A stretch of 64,000 bases of DNA. Origin: Ampullaceana balthica (Eukaryota > Mollusca > Gastropoda > Lymnaeidae). Both the position numbers and the translations under genes were made by a program. The notes under the pieces were generated by a model, which was not told where the DNA came from, did not search any database, and worked only from the letters and a program-made list of their open reading frames with translations. Positions 50,556 to 60,534 of this stretch are shown here, one piece after another; position 1 is the first letter of the stretch, and every line of letters starts with the position of its first letter. Location of the stretch: assembly GCA_944989445.1 (NCBI GenBank), contig CALYLW010000284.1, forward strand, positions 191,001 to 255,000, read 5' to 3'.

Positions 50556-51487
50556 GTAAGGTGCACCAATTTGGGAAAGGTAAGGTGCACCACTTTGGGA
50601 AAGGTAAGGTGTACCACTTTGGGAAAGGCAAGGTGCACCACTTTGAGCAAGGTGAGGTGCACCACTTTGGGCAAGGTAACACTTTGGGCACGGTAAGGTG
50701 CACCACTTTGGGAAAGGTAAGGTGCACCATTTTGGGAAAGGTAAGGTGCACCACTTTGGGAAAGGTAAGGTGTACCAGTTTGGGAAAGGTAAGGTGTACC
50801 ACTTAGGGCAAGGTAAGGTGAGCAATGTTCCTTTTAAGCTGCGCGGGTGCGCGGCCCGCGCAGATATGTGACAGACGCCGCGCAGCAGTTTTGAATTACC
50901 GCGCAGCAGTTTTGAATTACCGCGCAGCAAATTTGCTAAAATATTGCACAAAATATGGATGCTGAGAAAATTTGCACACGAGTTTTATGACTTTGCATAC
51001 GGACCAACGAACCTTACAGTGAAGGTGCACCACTTTAAGCAAGGTAAGGTGCATCACTTTGGGAAAGGTAAGGTATACCACTTTGGGCAAGGTAAGGTGC
51101 ACCACTTTGAGCAAGGTAAGGTGCACCACTTTTGGAAAGGTAAGGTGCACCGCTTTGGGAAAGGTAAGATGCACCACTTTGAGCAAGGTAAGGTTCACCA
51201 CTTTGGGCAAGGTAACACTTTGGGCACGGTAAGGTGCACCACTTTGGGAAAGGTAATGTACACTACTTTGGGAAAGGTAAGGTGCACCACTTTTGGAAAG
51301 GTAAGGTGTACCACTTTGGGCAAGGTAAGGTGCACCACTTTGAGCAAGGTAAGGTGCACCACTTTGGGAAAGGTAAGGTGCACCACTTTGAGAAAGGTAA
51401 GGTGCACCACTTGAGCAAGGTAAGGTGCACCACTTTGTGAAAGTTAAGCTGCACCACATTGCAAAAGGTAAGGTGCACCACTTTGGT
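50556..51487. repeat. 24-bp minisatellite split by an insertion
   Basis: The unit AAGGTGCACCACTTTGGGAA+AGGT is 24 bp. About 11 copies lie at 50556-50821 and about 19 at 51022-51487, separated by 200 bp of unrelated sequence. An irregular block with GGTAACACTTTGGGCACGGT occurs once on each side (near 50683 and 51212), so part of the array was itself duplicated. Frames are open on both strands because of unit length. Confidence 0.94.
50822..51021. mobile_element. Probable small hAT-like insertion within the array
   Basis: The segment starts CAATGTTCCTTTTAAGCTGC, which resembles a terminus common among animal hAT elements, and ends near CCTTACAGTG. It contains a GC-rich palindromic stretch (GCGCGGGTGCGCGGCCCGCG) and a tandem ACCGCGCAGCAGTTTTGAAT. 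AAGGTGAG before it and AAGGTGCA after it could be an 8-bp target duplication, but the array itself is full of AAGGTGCA. The identity is plausible, not proven. Confidence 0.45.
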
Positions 51488-51577
51488 CAGTTACTCGGGA
51501 ACCAATGTTTTATGTTTCACTTAACGTTGGGCTGCTTTGAATCAACTTTGACCATTTTATCGTTTTCTCCGTTTACT

Positions 51578-52198
51578 CCGTAAGAAGAGAATTTGTCACC
51601 ATTGGCATCCCAGAACAACTAAGAGAATTTGTCACCATTGGCATCCCAGAACAACTAAGAGAATTTGTCACCATTGGCATCCCAGAACAACTAAGAGAAT
51701 TTGTCACCATTGGCATCCCAGAACAACTAAGAGAATTTGTCACCATTGGCATCCCAGAACAACTAAGAGAATTTGTCACCATTGGCATCCCAGAACAACT
51801 AAGAGAATTTGTCACCATTGGCATCCCAGAACAACTAAGAGAATTTGTCACCATTGGCATCCCAGAACAACTAAGAGAATTTGTCACCATTGGCATCCCA
51901 GAACAACTAAGAGAATTTGTCACCATTGGCATCCCAGAACAACTAAGAGAATTTGTCACCATTGGCATCCCAGAACAACTAAGAGAATTTGTCACCATTG
52001 GCATCCCAGAACAACTAAGAGAATTTGTCACCATTGGCATCCCAGAACAACTAAGAGAATTTGTCACCATTGGCATCCCAGAACAACTAAGAGAATTTGT
52101 CACCATTGGCATCCCAGAACAACTAAGAGAATTTGTCACCATTGGCATCCCAGAACAACTAAGAGAATTTGTCACCATTGGCATCCCAGAACAACTAG
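51578..52198. repeat. 36-bp minisatellite, 17 near-identical copies
   Basis: The unit AGAGAATTTGTCACCATTGG then CATCCCAGAACAACTA repeats seventeen times with no substitution that I can see. This is the most homogeneous array in the window. The minus strand is open for 214 codons as a 12-residue repeat, which follows from the unit length. Confidence 0.96.
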
Positions 52199-53013
52199 GG
52201 TTAATGGATACATCCAATGTCCTCCAGCTGCACCTCTGTCATCCATTTCTACTTCCGGTCGTTTAAAAAAAGAAAATTAGAAAGAAATGCTTTGCTTGCT
52301 GCCCTTGGTGGCCGTGGCAACCCTAAGAAACGCTTAATGAAATGAAAATACTCGAGCAGCTAGGGGAGACGACTTCACCGGAAAAAGATCAACAAACGAT
52401 TATCTCCTCCGGCCGTGACGTGTCAGAGAGATCCACTTGAAATAGCCGCGCTCTCTGACCCGGGAAGTCAGATCTGTTGATAAACTGGGAATATTTCCCG
52501 ACACGGGAGTTTAGCCTTATTAGTCGGGCTAAGTCGGCTCCCTAACACCGGGCACGATAAGCCGCCCCCGGTCGAGTATGGGGGCCACCCCCCCACCCTC
52601 CAGTTCCACTTCCAAACCAGAGACAAAAAACAAACACAATTAAAAGGGAGCGGGGGAGGGGGGGGGCGGGGAGGGAGTAATGCGTATCTTAAAAGTTTGA
52701 GTTGAAGTGGTCGGGTTCGGGTCAGTTTGATGGGATCCAATTGGTTTGGAGCGACAGCACGGCAGACGTTATTTACTCAATTGAAATAAATTCCACAAAT
52801 TACTGCTGGGCCTTAGTGTGAATTTGGTAATGGTTTATGGGAGTTGGGGGCGAAAATTTTGTGAAATACCGAAGAACACAGTGGGGAAAAATATGTGTCG
52901 CTTCACCCCTCCCCTCTCAGAAATGGGCTGAAAGTGACGCCTCTGAATGTTTATAGAACACCCCCACTTTTTTTTTATAAGTAGTTGCCTTGACCTTGGT
53001 GAAGGGTAGGCTT
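52199..53013. other. Unique spacer, no gene seen
   Basis: Mixed composition with C- and G-rich runs near 52590 and 52650-52675. No feature is supported. Confidence 0.45.
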
Positions 53014-53199
53014 GTCCGAGGTAGGAATGCCAGATACGTGGACACCAAAAGAAGGAGGACATAATAAAACAAAAAGGAGGAGGACAAAGGAGGACATTTT
53101 AAATATTTCATTTGAGTTGTCCCTGATTAAACTCACAGTCAGTACAATTTTATTGTAATAGCTGCCACTGTTCATGCAAGAGTCTTTAAAAATTAACCG

Positions 53200-53630
53200 T
53201 ATCATTTTTTTTCTTGTAAAAATGATTTAAAATATAGCAGTATCGGTCAAACAATTGCACATAATCTACAATAATACCCTTCTCTTTCAGATGCAATACG
53301 CACGCCAAAAGGTCATCAAATTTACAGTCTTTGACTTTATCTAAGTACTTCCAATTAAAGCTTTGAGATTCATCAAAAGGTTTCAACCACTTTTCTAAAT
53401 AACTGACGCATGCTTCATACATCAACTTAACATCTGCCATAAAATTATTCTTCTTCTTCTCGACCACTTTCCTTATGTCTTCTCAACATCTCCTCGACTT
53501 TTAGTAAAATAAATGTCTCCACCAATATATTTTTCCAATCTTTCAATGTAGTGTAAAGACGGCTCATAACCTCCAAAACTGAATTTTCGTCTCTTTTTTG
53601 TGTGTGACTGCAATATTTTTTAAAATGATC
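53200..53630 (-). pseudogene. C-terminal remnant of a hAT-like transposase
   Basis: The minus-strand reading gives DHFKKYCSHTQKRDENSVLE down to about 53460. It then shifts frame in a TTC/GAA run near 53450-53465 and continues with KLMYEACVSYLEKWLKPF, then DDLLACVLHLKEKGIIVDYV and QLFDRYCYIL. The YLEKW..PF and L..KGI..D..QLFD pattern is typical of hAT proteins in this region, by recall. The upstream part was cut off by the LINE insertion at about 53630. Its place inside hAT termini with 8-bp duplications supports the call. Confidence 0.6.
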
Positions 53631-54712
53631 AAATAGATACAATATTACTAGACTTCTCAAAAGCATTTGACAAAGTTCACCACCTTAGTTTACTTAAAAA
53701 ACTTAACTACTTTGGAATCTCAGGTTCCTTACATCACTGGATCCAAGACTTCCTTTTGGGCAGGGAGCAAACTGTAATAATTAATGGATCTAAATCTGCA
53801 CCAATAAAGGTTAACTCAGGAGTTCCACAAGGAACTGTGCTAGGTCCCTTGCTCTTTTTAATTTATATAAATGATTTACCCAACAACATCTCAACAGGTA
53901 CAAAAGTTAGGTTATTTGCTGATGATTGTATAATCTATAGAACAATTAAATCAGAACAAGATAGCAAAATTTTACAAAAAGACTTAGATGAATTGATAAA
54001 ATGGGAAACTAACTGGAGTATGTCTTTCCACCCAGAAAAGTGTCAACTGTTAAGAGTAACAAAGAAAAAGAAACAAATAAATTCAAAATATTACATTCAT
54101 AGAAAAGAACTGACCCAAACTAAAGATGCAAAATACTTAGGAGTCTTAATAAATGAGAAACTATCATGGAATCCCCATGTCAATGAAGTTATTAAAAAAT
54201 CAAACAAAACCTTAGGCTTTATAAAAAGGAACTTTAACAAATGTAATAGAGATATAAAACTAAAATGCTACCTCACTTTGGTGAGACCTTTACTAGAATA
54301 TGCATATTCTGTATGGGACCCATCCACCGAAGAAAACATTGATAAACTAGAACAAATTCAAAAAAGAGCTGCCAGATTCATTACTGGAGAATATTCGAAA
54401 CTGACAAGAATAACACCATTAGTTAAATCATTAAACCTTGAAACACTAGAGGATAGAAGAACCAAGAACAAAGTAGTAATCATACATAAAGCAATTAATT
54501 CTAATTTAGAAATACAACACAAAGATAACTTAATACAACCCTCAGATAGACATAAGGATAAAAACACCTTTCTTATTCCGTATGCAAGAACAAACACATA
54601 CAAGTTCTCCTTCTTCCTGTCCGGAATTCGGGCGTGGAATGGGTTGCCTGAAGAATCCAGGAAAACCAACACTTTATCAACATTTAAATCTCTAATAAAA
54701 ATGCAGGACTAA
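53630..54712 (+). pseudogene. 5'-truncated non-LTR retrotransposon reverse transcriptase
   Basis: About 360 codons are open up to the TAA at 54710-54712. Reverse transcriptase motifs appear in order: ILLDFSKAFDKVHH (first catalytic aspartate), SGVPQGTVLGPLLFLIYIND, and LFADDC (FADD catalytic pair). The thumb and C-terminal part follow, ending RAWNGLPEESRKTNTLSTFK. The style fits the Jockey/CR1-like group of LINEs; I cannot fix the clade. The endonuclease and the N-terminal part of the reverse transcriptase are missing, the usual result of incomplete reverse transcription. The remaining frame has no stops, so the insertion is fairly young. Confidence 0.92.
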
Positions 54713-54735
54713 ACACAAACCATAGATAAGCGTAG

Positions 54736-54767
54736 GACGCAATAATCTTCTGTATAGAAGGAGCGTC
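54736..54767 (+). other. Conserved LINE 3' hairpin
   Basis: Outer stem GACGC/GCGTC encloses inner stem CTTCT/AGAAG with loop GTAT, 32 nt in all. Equivalent hairpins are at 26138-26169 (SINE) and 17782-17813 (reverse-strand LINE copy). Such 3' hairpins are known recognition sites for stringent-type LINE reverse transcriptases; the role here is inferred. Confidence 0.75.
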
Positions 54768-54957
54768 TGTAAACAGATAAGATAAGAACCTAGACCTTTG
54801 TTTTTGTCATTGTCCGGATTTCTAAGTATTTTTTATTTTAAAAAATAGCCATAATCTAGGTTTTGTTAAAGTAAACATACGATGAAATAGTTGTAACAGC
54901 GATACATAAAAATTATAATATAATAAAACAAACCCGTAAAAACAAAATTTTTGACTA

Positions 54958-55461
54958 TAAATCCCTTATATATGAGACATAACTAACAGTATTGATTATT
55001 TTCAAACATTTACAGACTGAATTTGCTTCATAACCCTAGGGGGGGAGGGGTGGGTGGGAGGGGGAGAAGGGAAAAGTCTGGTCACCGATTCGCTTGACCG
55101 AGCTTAGAGTGACACGTAAAATGTAAACAAAAGCGCCCCGTCGCTTCGTTGGGTCGCCTCAATGCGTCAGCTCAAAATTTCACGTGGGAAAAAAACAATA
55201 ACAAACAGTGAATTTAAATTACATACCTCATATAAGGATAAACTAAAAATGCAATAATTTAATTACGGTACGTTCGATCGATCTGAAATTTTGATACGAT
55301 GCATTGTTAGGTTAGACGGGTCCGTGTGCCAAATTTCAGTTCGATCGGATCATGGGAAGTGGGTCATTTTCGACTTTTGTTTTTCCGCCCGCCGAGCCCA
55401 TGAGAGAGATGATGAGAGAGAGACAGACAGAGACGGCCGCGAAGTTAATATAAGGGATTTA
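54958..55461. mobile_element. Inverted-repeat unit 1 of 3 (504 bp)
   Basis: Bounded by TAAATCCCTTATAT at 54958-54971 and its complement at 55448-55461. The left interior differs from units 2 and 3 (G-rich CCCTAGGGGGGGAGG), while the right interior (TTCGATCGATCTGAAATTTT, GTGCCAAATTTCAGTTCGAT) is shared. It ends in AGAGAGA/AGACAG runs. Preceded by a spacer (ATAAAACAAACCCGTAAAAA...) that is also found between the units. Confidence 0.75.
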
Positions 55462-55496
55462 ATAAAACAAACCCGTAAAAACAAAGTTTTTGACTA

Positions 55497-55901
55497 TAAA
55501 TCCCTTATATATGAGACATAACTAACAGTAGTGATTATTTTTAAACATTTACAGACTGACACTGAGTGATGTCCCTTGTCTTTAATAAATGGGGGTGGGA
55601 TGTGAGGGGGTGTCGGCACGACGGTCGTCGTCAACACGACGGTCGGCGTCAACTCAAACTCACGTGGAACTGGAATAAAAAACAAAAAACAAACAGTGAA
55701 TTTTGAATTACATACCTCATATAAGGATAAACTAAAAATGCATTAATTTAATTATGGTACGTTCGATCGATCTGAAATTTGGATACGATGCATTGTTAGG
55801 TTCGACGGGTCCGTGTGCCAAATTTCAGTTTGATCGGATCATGGGAAATGGGTCATTTTTGACTTCTGTTTTTCCGCCCGCCGAGCCCAAGACAGACAGA
55901 C

Positions 55902-55932
<31 letters not shown>

Positions 55933-55960
55933 CGCCGGTGAAGTTAATATAAGGGATTTA
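55497..55960. mobile_element. Inverted-repeat unit 2 of 3 (464 bp)
   Basis: The same 14-bp terminal inverted repeats are at 55497-55510 and 55947-55960. The interior contains TGTCGGCACGACGGTCGTCG and GTGCCAAATTTCAGTTTGAT. It is nearly identical to unit 3. A 35-bp spacer separates it from unit 1 and a 38-bp spacer from unit 3. Confidence 0.78.
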
Positions 55961-55998
55961 ATAATAAAACAAACCCGTAAAAAAAAAGTTTTTGACTA

Positions 55999-56393
55999 TA
56001 AATCCCTTATATATGAGACATAACTAACAGTAGTGATTATTTTTAAACATTTACAGACTGACACTGAGTGATGTCCCTTGTCTTTAATAAATGGGGGTGG
56101 GATGTGAGGGGGTGTCGGCACGACGGTCGTCGTCAACACGACGGTCGGCGTCAACTCAAACTCACGTGGAACTGGAATTTAAAAAAAAACAGTGAATTTT
56201 GAATTACATAACTCATATAAGGATAAACTAAAAATGCATTAATTTAATTATGGTACGTTCGATCGATCTGAAATTTGGATACGATGCATTGTTAGGTTCG
56301 ACGGGTCCGTGTGCCAAATTTCAGTTTGATCGGATCATGGGAAATGGGTCATTTTTGACTTCTGTTTTTCCGCCCGCCGAGCCCAAGACAGAC

Positions 56394-56424
<31 letters not shown>

Positions 56425-56452
56425 CGCCGGTGAAGTTAATATAAGGGATTTA
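55999..56452. mobile_element. Inverted-repeat unit 3 of 3 (454 bp)
   Basis: Terminal inverted repeats are at 55999-56012 and 56439-56452. It differs from unit 2 mainly in poly-A and GA-run lengths. After it the sequence returns to the host hAT element, without the spacer found between units. Confidence 0.78.
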
Positions 56453-56577
56453 AAAATTAAGTAAAGCAGGATATTTTAAACGATTTTAGCTTTGTATGCT
56501 GGACATTGAGCTTAAAAGGCGGTAAAAAAGCGGATATGCCCTCATTTTGCCGGACGTCTGGTGACCCTAGTCCGAGG

Positions 56578-58548
56578 TGAGATTAAGAAGTTCACATCCT
56601 ACTTGTTTGTTTTCTACTTCCTCTATTCGGACCAACAGTCAATAAAAGACAAAGGGCATGAGAAGGGCGGCCCTAATATATGGGCTTATGAATCGACCTG
56701 GTCTAAGATGGACGGAACTTGAGGTACAGACCACATGATTCGGGTGAGAGAAATCGGTCGACTAAGGGCAGTTTATCAGGTGCCGTCAGAGATGAGAAAG
56801 TATTTCGGAGTTAATGTCAATTATAATATCTTTAAGCAAATAATGGGAACAAAGAGGATGTCTCGAGGATTCGCCGTCTAGTTGCCCTAGGGTGGAGATC
56901 AAATTGATGCTCGGTGTAGTTGTTTTTTTAATGTAATTGTGGATGATAATTGCGTCACGTAAGGTTTACTACCTTTTGCCAACCCGCTGGTCAATAACCT
57001 TACTGGAGGAAATAAAGTTTTCAGCTAACAGTATCCAACGACGTGTTGGTCTGTAGACCATGTTCTATGTTGTTGTACTGCTTCATATGAAATGTACGTG
57101 TTGGTCTGTAGACCATGTTCTATGTTGCTGTACTGCTTCATATGAGATGTTTTAGTATCAGAAGACTAAGATCTCTGTGAAAAAGAAATATCAAATCGGC
57201 TACAACGTTGAGAATTATTGTGGGTAAATCTTGAAATGTTCTGAACAATCACGTGGCCACCACCGCGCCGTCCCCGCCCCTTGCACCCGCTTCTGGTGTT
57301 ATCGCCTACTGTTTAGCATGATTTATTCCGTCTGTCAAACGACTTTGTTCTGAGCCGAGTCAACACTTGAGTCTTGTCTCATGTTTATCGAGTGTTCGAC
57401 ATAACATTTTTTTTACTCCTGCCATTTAGTGTTTATAACTTTGCTAAAAAAAAGTTGTTTGGCACCCCCCCCACTCACCCCCCCCCCAAATGGGGTGTGG
57501 GTGGGGCGGGGTATCGACCTGGCAGAGGATTCTTTTGCCTTGGGCTAGTCCAAAGTATGGATCTTGAGGAAATCAGAATTTTAGACTCCTAGCATTGAGG
57601 GCCCCAATCTAAACAACATTATATACACCTGCGTTTTGAAACCATGACCAAATCCAAATTGTGAGACAAGAGAAAATCCAAACGTGGGCGTCGTTGGCCC
57701 AATGCATATCCCGCCCCTCATCCACCAACCACCATTGTCAAATATCTTGTATCAGTGTTGTCATTATTATGAACACATACTGTCCCGAGTAATTTACTGA
57801 GTTGTCTGCTTGACCCTGTCTCGCTGAAAGTCTAACTGGCATGATGGAAAGAATCCTTGGTCTCAGCGTGACACCGGACTGCTCCAGGAGACGCCTTGTC
57901 GAAGATTTCTGTCTCAGCAGAAGTGAGCACTACATGGGACGCTACTGTTGTGCTATCATTTTGACAATATTTGTAAATTCGAAATTACTTAAATGTCCCT
58001 ATTATTTGGATTAGTGGTCTTTAGCGGTTATTATTATTTTAAAAAAATAATTATGTTTGAAATGGCAAAATGCTAGAATTTCTCTTTTCTGGCTACACCT
58101 CTTCGGGCCAGTGTAACGAAGAAAAACAAGTAAGAGCTTATAGTTAGTTCTTAGGCCGTGTCGCTTGTTTTATTTGAAGCTCAACCAGTTCGGGAGAATC
58201 AAAGAATAATTGTGTACAAAGAGGCGGTAAGTATCCCCGTCATTTGCGCAATTGGATTTTTCTCACTCCTATGGGCTTAAACCCGACTTCCGACCCCTGG
58301 CAACTGATTCCCAAAATGTGGATATTTACCAAAATATTTGCTTACAAGCCGACTATAATTTTGTTTTCTTCCTCTCTATGCCGTGGTAAAATGATTTACT
58401 GGTGTTGTGTGCATCAACAATTTTGTTGAAAATGATCTTGGTAAACACTTTGAACGTTAAATTTACAAGAGTAGAATTTACGGTAGAATATAAATACTTT
58501 TAAGAAAGAATCGTTCGCTATAGAATGAAGAAGTATAGAAATACCTCA
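56578..58548. other. Unique stretch, no gene recognised
   Basis: Apart from the duplication at 57041-57150, this is unique sequence with C-rich and G-rich runs at 57463-57510. No protein or RNA gene is recognisable. Confidence 0.4.
57041..57150. repeat. 55-bp tandem duplication
   Basis: ACGTGTTGGTCTGTAGACCA begins copies at 57041 and 57096. The copies differ at two positions. Each contains the palindromic GGTCTGTAGACC. Confidence 0.88.
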
Positions 58549-58938
58549 GCCAAACAATCACATCTCTTGTCTTAGCTACACTTGTTAGCCAAACAATCAC
58601 ATCTCTTGTCTTAGCTACACTTGTTAGCCAAACAATCACAGCTCTTGTCTTAGCTACACTTGTTAGCCAAACAATCACAGTTCTTGTCTTAGCTACACTT
58701 GTTAGCCAAACAATCACAGCTCTTGTCTTAGCTACACTTGTTAGCCAAACAATCACAGCTCTTGTCTTAGCTACACTTATTAGCCAAACAATCACAGCTC
58801 TTGTCTTAGCTACACTTATTAGCCAAACAATCACAGCTCTTGTCTTAGCTACACTTATACGCCAAACAAGCACAGCTGTTGTCTTAGCTACACTTATTAG
58901 CCAAACAATCACAGGTCTTGTCTTAGCTACACTCATTA
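58549..58938. repeat. 39-bp minisatellite, 10 copies
   Basis: The unit AGCCAAACAATCACAGCTCT then TGTCTTAGCTACACTTGTT is 39 bp with a few substitutions (TTATT in later copies). The minus strand is open for 164 codons owing to unit length. Confidence 0.94.
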
Positions 58939-59280
58939 GCCTCGATAACAACTTTGCTATGGAATCGAGCAAGAAAATGACTTACTGAAATAAAAAAAAT
59001 GGACGCACACAAAATGTTTGCGAATTTCAGAAAAAGACTTATTTGTTGGCATTATAGCCCTTGTACAATTGAAATAATTATTTAATGTAAGTTGTGCATT
59101 GTGCACTGGAGTTTTTGATCTGATGTCCAATTGGGTGTTGATATAGGGATGATGTTATCGATGGCTATTGATCCTACATATATTTACGCAAATATAAGGT
59201 GAATTCCTAATTGTATATTTTAAAAAAATGCTAATTATAATTGTGGTCGCGACTTAAATGCAAGTATTTATTGTTCGTTC
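58939..59280. other. AT-rich spacer, no gene seen
   Basis: Unique AT-rich sequence between the 39-bp array and the palindromic element. Confidence 0.45.
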
Positions 59281-59688
59281 TAAGTTTATAGAGGTAAATG
59301 CATAAAATAAAAACAGGGTATTAGTAGGCCTGACAGGACGTAACACAACAGCGAACGTTTCGGCAAAGAGCCTTCTTCAACGGACAAATAGTACACAAAT
59401 GAAACGAATAAAACGAAATAATAGAAAAAAACACTTAGCTGCGGTGAAATCCAAGTAGTCCAGTTACTGGACTACTTGGATTTCACCGCAGCTAAGTGTT
59501 TTTTTCTATTATTTCGTTTTATTCGTTTCATTTGTGTACTATTTGTCCGTTGAAGAAGGCTCTTTGCCGAAACGTTCGCTGTTGTGTTACGTCCTGTCAG
59601 GCCTACTAATACCCTGTTTTTATTTTATGCATTTACCTTTTTAAAAGCCTGATTGCAGTCTCACCCCCATTACTTTAAGTTTATAGAG
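59281..59688 (+). mobile_element. Palindromic Penelope-like insertion with 13-bp target duplications
   Basis: The direct repeat TAAGTTTATAGAG at 59281-59293 and 59676-59688 flanks a 382-bp body. Most of the body is an inverted repeat with arms 59292-59464 and 59466-59638 around a single central T, with no mismatch that I can find. A tail follows the right arm (TTTTTAAAAGCCTGATTGCA, then GTCTCACCCCCATTACTT). The right arm includes TTGAAGAAGG..GCCGAAACGT, a word pattern seen in the long terminal regions of Penelope-like elements and reminiscent of their hammerhead ribozyme motif. The inverted arrangement, tail and 12-15 bp duplications all suit that class. No coding sequence is present. Confidence 0.75.
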
Positions 59689-60534
59689 CAACACAGAACT
59701 AACATGTGAATGGTTTAAAGTTAGATAGATTCTAGCTTTAACACGCGATATAATGCGAATAGCTTTATTGAAGATTAAATCGGAGAGGAATTAAGATATT
59801 AAAACGGCAATTGAAATTCAGTTTTAAGCTATAGCCTGTAGGTAAATATTATGTTTTCACTTTTCATCTTAATTAATTGGAAATAAATTATATTGCCTAT
59901 AGCCTTTAGGTGACATTGCCCAGGGGAAATATGCACGAGCCAAAAAAAAAGTTAAATATGTTAACATCAATGGAGAAGGAAACATTTTGCAAGAATTCAT
60001 TCATCTTGATAACTTAAGTGTTAGGCTTAATGTAATAACTCATTAGGATTAATGTAATAACTCATTAGGATTAATGTAATAACTCATTAGGATTAATGTA
60101 AAATATCAATAATACAATTTTGTTTTTGTTTTTATCATGTCTTTTTTATTTAAATCTGCACACGAATTAACGTTAACAGGAGGCATCCTTCGGTTGAAAA
60201 CCGTTTAATAAATAATTGATCTGAACAACTGAATGCCTAGTATTGCGCCAAGGCACCAGTGACTGCTCACACACAGATGCATGCTTAGGTTTTATATTGT
60301 TCAGAATTAGCGGATTACTTTTAGGCGTGTCATTTTTCATGACTTGTGACAAAAGGGAATGTGTTGATCATGGAATGATAAACTGGGTATACAATGAGCA
60401 ACTAGTAGAATGAAAGCTTTGTGGGGAATCCACTCACATCAATGCTGTGTCTAGTATACGAGAAAATTAAATATCTCGTACGCCTTAGATTTACACGTGC
60501 GATTGTTTACTTGAATGGACAAATCGTCTTCATA
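59689..60534. other. AT-rich spacer before the 24-bp array
   Basis: No gene is recognisable. It contains the small 22-bp repeat at 60023-60102. Confidence 0.45.
60023..60102. repeat. 22-bp tandem repeat, about 3.5 copies
   Basis: The unit is ATTAATGTAATAACTCATTA+GG, identical in the complete copies. Confidence 0.92.

Larger units (their letters stand above)
53630..54790 (+). mobile_element. 5'-truncated LINE insertion
   Basis: The insertion comprises the truncated reverse transcriptase frame, a short 3' untranslated region and a GATAAGATAAG end. It broke the minus-strand hAT transposase. A clear target duplication was not found. The same 3' end recurs reversed at 17756-17921 and as the tail of the SINE at 25908-26190. 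Confidence 0.88.
53022..56569 (-). mobile_element. Old hAT transposon with 8-bp target duplications and nested insertions
   Basis: An exact 8-bp direct repeat, GTCCGAGG, lies at 53014-53021 and 56570-56577. Between them the ends are TAGGAATGCCAGATACG on the left and, read backwards, TAGGGTCACCAGACGTCC on the right, an imperfect inverted repeat of hAT type. The left part carries minus-strand protein remains (53200-53630). The interior has been interrupted by a LINE (53630-54790) and by the three units at 54958-56452. The right end keeps about 115 bp of original sequence. Confidence 0.8.

Noticed and set aside
53756..54712. Complete 318-residue gene starting at 53756
   Set aside because: The frame continues upstream with the first reverse transcriptase motif (LLDFSKAFDKV), so 53756 is not a true start; the element is truncated at about 53630.
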